Positions 5,271-6,741 of a DNA stretch of 6,741 bases are shown here, piece after piece (within the stretch, counting starts at the first letter, position 1; every line of letters begins with the position of its first letter). The notes under the pieces were generated by a model. It did not search any database, was not told the origin of the DNA, and saw nothing but the letters and a program-made list of their open reading frames with translations. Origin of the DNA: Promethearchaeota archaeon (GTDB lineage: Archaea; Asgardarchaeota; Lokiarchaeia; Sigyniarchaeales; Promethearchaeaceae); contig WJKO01000805.1 of NCBI GenBank assembly GCA_014729055.1, positions 1-6,741 of the forward strand. The letters are read 5' to 3'. The position numbers and the translations under genes are program-made.

Positions 5271-6185
5271 ATGTCAGAAATCGATGCTGTTGTAAAGGAT
5301 AGTTATAAAAGTCCAGAAATTAATTGTTGCCAAAATCCAAAGATTATCAAGAATGAAGAAGGAATTTTGGTTTGTAGTAACTGTGGGGTAACATATGGGC
5401 AGTCGTATTTATTTGAAGAACGTAGGGCATTTACACAACGAGAAATTAAGAATAGACGTAGAACTGAACCCGTCTGGAGAAATTTTGGGTCCAGAACGGT
5501 TATTTCTAATATTTATAAAGATGCAAAGGGACATTCGCTATCCCCTGAAAGGCGAAGATTATTCTCTCGTTTAAATAAAATTAACCACTCATTGGTTTCA
5601 AGTATGGAAAGAAACTTATGGGGTGCTCGTCCATATTTGAACCAAATTGCAGCTAAATTATTCATTCCCAATTTTATTAGGGAAACTGCTTGGCAACTTT
5701 ATCTAAGTGTTGCTGAAAAGAAGCTAACCATGGGACGTACCATCAAAGGTTTTGTCTCTGCATCTCTTTATGCTGCCATACGAATCCATGAATTTCCACG
5801 ATTATTTGAAGAAGTAACTGAAATTGCAAAAGTGCCGCGAAACTCTTTGCATAAATGTTTAGGATTAATAATTAAAAGAGTTTTTCCTGAATTTGGTTAT
5901 AAGTATAAACCCATTACTATTCCTCCTTTAGTATATAGATTCGGTAATGTCTTAAAGTTAAGCATGAAAACCCAAAAGACGGCCATTGCCATACTTAGTA
6001 AGGCAATCCATAAAGGTTTGAGGCGTGGAGGAAAAGATCCAAAGGGTTTAGCAGCAGCTGCGCTATATATGGCTGCAAAACATAATCATGAACACAGAAC
6101 TCAAAATGATATTTCTGATGTTGCTATGATTACAGAGGTTACTCTTCGGAATAGAATTCATCAAATTAAGAAGTATATCAAATAA
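5271..6185 (+). CDS. tfb: Transcription initiation factor B (TFB/TFIIB), variant zinc ribbon
   Basis: 304 aa, the usual length of archaeal TFB. It bridges TBP on the TATA box and RNA polymerase, and helps open DNA and choose the start site. N-terminal zinc ribbon: C19, C20, C35 and C38 (NCCQNP...VCSNCG); the second knuckle is normal but the first has adjacent cysteines instead of C-x2-C/H. B-reader/linker region: RRAFTQRE at 51-58, RRRTEP at 62-67 and FGSRTVI at 72-78, recognisable versions of the RAF, R-x-G-x-P and GLSTVI motifs. Cyclin repeat 1 at about 113-205 (ERNLWGA, MGRTIKGFVSASLYAAIR, PRLFEEV) and repeat 2 at about 215-303 (GGKDPKGLAAAALYMAAK, RTQNDISDVA, TEVTLRNRIHQI), the latter holding the helix-turn-helix that reads the BRE. 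The only in-frame ATG after the TAA at 5253 is 5271. Probably a specialised paralogue if the genome has another tfb. Confidence 0.93.
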   Translation: MSEIDAVVKDSYKSPEINCCQNPKIIKNEEGILVCSNCGVTYGQSYLFEERRAFTQREIKNRRRTEPVWRNFGSRTVISNIYKDAKGHSLSPERRRLFSRLNKINHSLVSSMERNLWGARPYLNQIAAKLFIPNFIRETAWQLYLSVAEKKLTMGRTIKGFVSASLYAAIRIHEFPRLFEEVTEIAKVPRNSLHKCLGLIIKRVFPEFGYKYKPITIPPLVYRFGNVLKLSMKTQKTAIAILSKAIHKGLRRGGKDPKGLAAAALYMAAKHNHEHRTQNDISDVAMITEVTLRNRIHQIKKYIK

Positions 6186-6243
6186 TTTTACTACAAATCT
6201 CTATTTAAAAATAATTTCGTGGACAAATGTATAGAATTTCATC

Positions 6244-6262
6244 TTTTTTTTATTCTTATTTA
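6244..6262 (+). terminator. Oligo-T terminator after TFB
   Basis: A run of eight T (6244-6251) followed by ATTCTTATTT lies 59 nt after the TFB stop codon, the strongest T tract in the 131-nt gap 6186-6316. It fits intrinsic archaeal termination on oligo-T. Confidence 0.5.
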
Positions 6263-6266
6263 AAGC
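6257..6266 (+). promoter_or_regulatory. Candidate TATA box for the 6317 membrane-protein gene
   Basis: TTATTTAAAG, about 50 nt before the ATG at 6317; a start 25 nt downstream would leave a leader of roughly 30 nt. It directly follows the TFB terminator T tract, and a competing CTTATAGAG at about 6297-6305 is too close to the ATG to serve. Confidence 0.3.
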
Positions 6267-6316
6267 ATAATCTTTTTGAATGCTAGAATCGTTAAGCTTA
6301 TAGAGCTGAAATAAAA

Positions 6317-6741
6317 ATGGATTCATATTTTAAGAAAATAATAATTTTTTGGGTAATTTCCCTCAGTCTAACTACGGTTCTTATGTTATTCTTATTACTC
6401 ACTGGTGAAACATCCCTTAACTTTAGTATAGACATACTTTTAGTTACCTTGAAATTCCTATCGGGATTTGGCTTGATCCTTTCCATTACTTCACTCGCGA
6501 TCTTTGTTTTAGAAAAATTTTCAGATGAATTTAAAGGTAACGAGAACAGAAAAAACATTAAAATATTCCTTCTCATAATGTTGCTAATTCCAATAGCATT
6601 ATTGATTTACAACGGCTACAATATCTATGCAAGCTATAAAACGCAATCTAATGTAGATAATATTTTTGATCAATTGATCTTTATTTATGGTGTTTTATCA
6701 TTGATAATATCTTTATATATTAAACCTACTCTTACTGGTGA
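6317..6741 (+). CDS. Hypothetical multi-span membrane protein (3' end outside window)
   Basis: Starting at ATG 6317 the plus strand is open for 141 codons to the window edge, with no stop. The translation begins MDSYFKKIIIFWVIS and shows four hydrophobic segments at about residues 7-29 (KIIIFWVISLSLTTVLMLFL), 38-66, 86-105 (NIKIFLLIMLLIPIALLIY) and 123-136 (DQLIFIYGVLSLIISLYI). A charged loop with KFSDEFKGNENRKN (about 68-82) separates segments 2 and 3, and another polar stretch (NGYNIYASYKTQSNVDN) separates 3 and 4. Helices alternate with charged loops, as in a real membrane protein. I recognise no family; it could be a small orphan membrane protein or the N-terminus of a larger one. The minus-strand reading of the same DNA (6298-6576) lacks such a pattern and is rejected. 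Confidence 0.6.
   Translation, partial: MDSYFKKIIIFWVISLSLTTVLMLFLLLTGETSLNFSIDILLVTLKFLSGFGLILSITSLAIFVLEKFSDEFKGNENRKNIKIFLLIMLLIPIALLIYNGYNIYASYKTQSNVDNIFDQLIFIYGVLSLIISLYIKPTLTG

Noticed and set aside
6298..6576. Minus-strand open frame of 92 codons
   Set aside because: It overlaps the plus-strand membrane protein, shows no domain or hydrophobic pattern, and looks like the shadow of that gene.
1..6741. CRISPR array, insertion sequence, toxin-antitoxin or defence system
   Set aside because: No spaced direct repeats, transposase or integrase motifs, terminal inverted repeats or small paired genes are visible; the layout is ordinary archaeal chromosome.

Overview
The window is AT-rich archaeal DNA. 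The diagnostic genes are a transcription factor B (TFB, the archaeal TFIIB homologue), a Trm5-type tRNA m1G37 methyltransferase, an archaeal DUF371 protein and a tRNA-Ile with an archaeal-type intron outside the anticodon loop. TATA-like boxes precede several genes and Shine-Dalgarno sites are weak or absent. The lineage cannot be fixed from sequence alone. The AT-rich composition, the coiled-coil protein with a TrmB/PLD-like C-terminus, and the tandem-GNAT protein make an Asgard archaeon (Lokiarchaeia-like) my best guess, but this is inference.

Layout, left to right. (1) 1-977, plus: the 3' part of a long coiled-coil protein ending in a compact domain. (2) 1009-2659, minus: a likely two-gene operon, DUF371 then trm5, 13 bp apart and converging on gene 1. 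(3) 2846-2950, plus: tRNA-Ile(GAU) carrying a 30-nt intron in the variable region, with a TATA-like region in front. (4) 2964-4985, minus: a second likely operon, a GNAT-fold acyltransferase (possibly tandem, N-myristoyltransferase-like) followed 9 bp later by a DMT/NIPA-like multi-span transporter; its end lies 13 bp from the tRNA 3' end. (5) 4986-5270: a 285-bp divergent promoter region in which the same octamer, TTCCCACA, lies just upstream of an AT-rich TATA-like box in each direction. (6) 5271-6185, plus: TFB with an unusual first zinc knuckle. (7) 6317-6741, plus: the 5' part of a membrane protein that runs off the window.

How the genes relate. tRNA-Ile and Trm5 share the theme of tRNA maturation, although this tRNA has A37 and so is not an m1G37 substrate. 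DUF371 is linked to trm5 only by gene order. The GNAT and transporter probably share one transcript, whose promoter is back to back with that of TFB and carries the same octamer, so co-regulation is possible. No mobile element, CRISPR array, toxin-antitoxin pair or defence island is visible. The most interesting points are the intron position and the C55 T-loop in the tRNA, the mirrored octamer between the GNAT and TFB genes, the NMT-like GNAT, and the variant TFB zinc ribbon. No intergenic stretch exceeds 300 bases.
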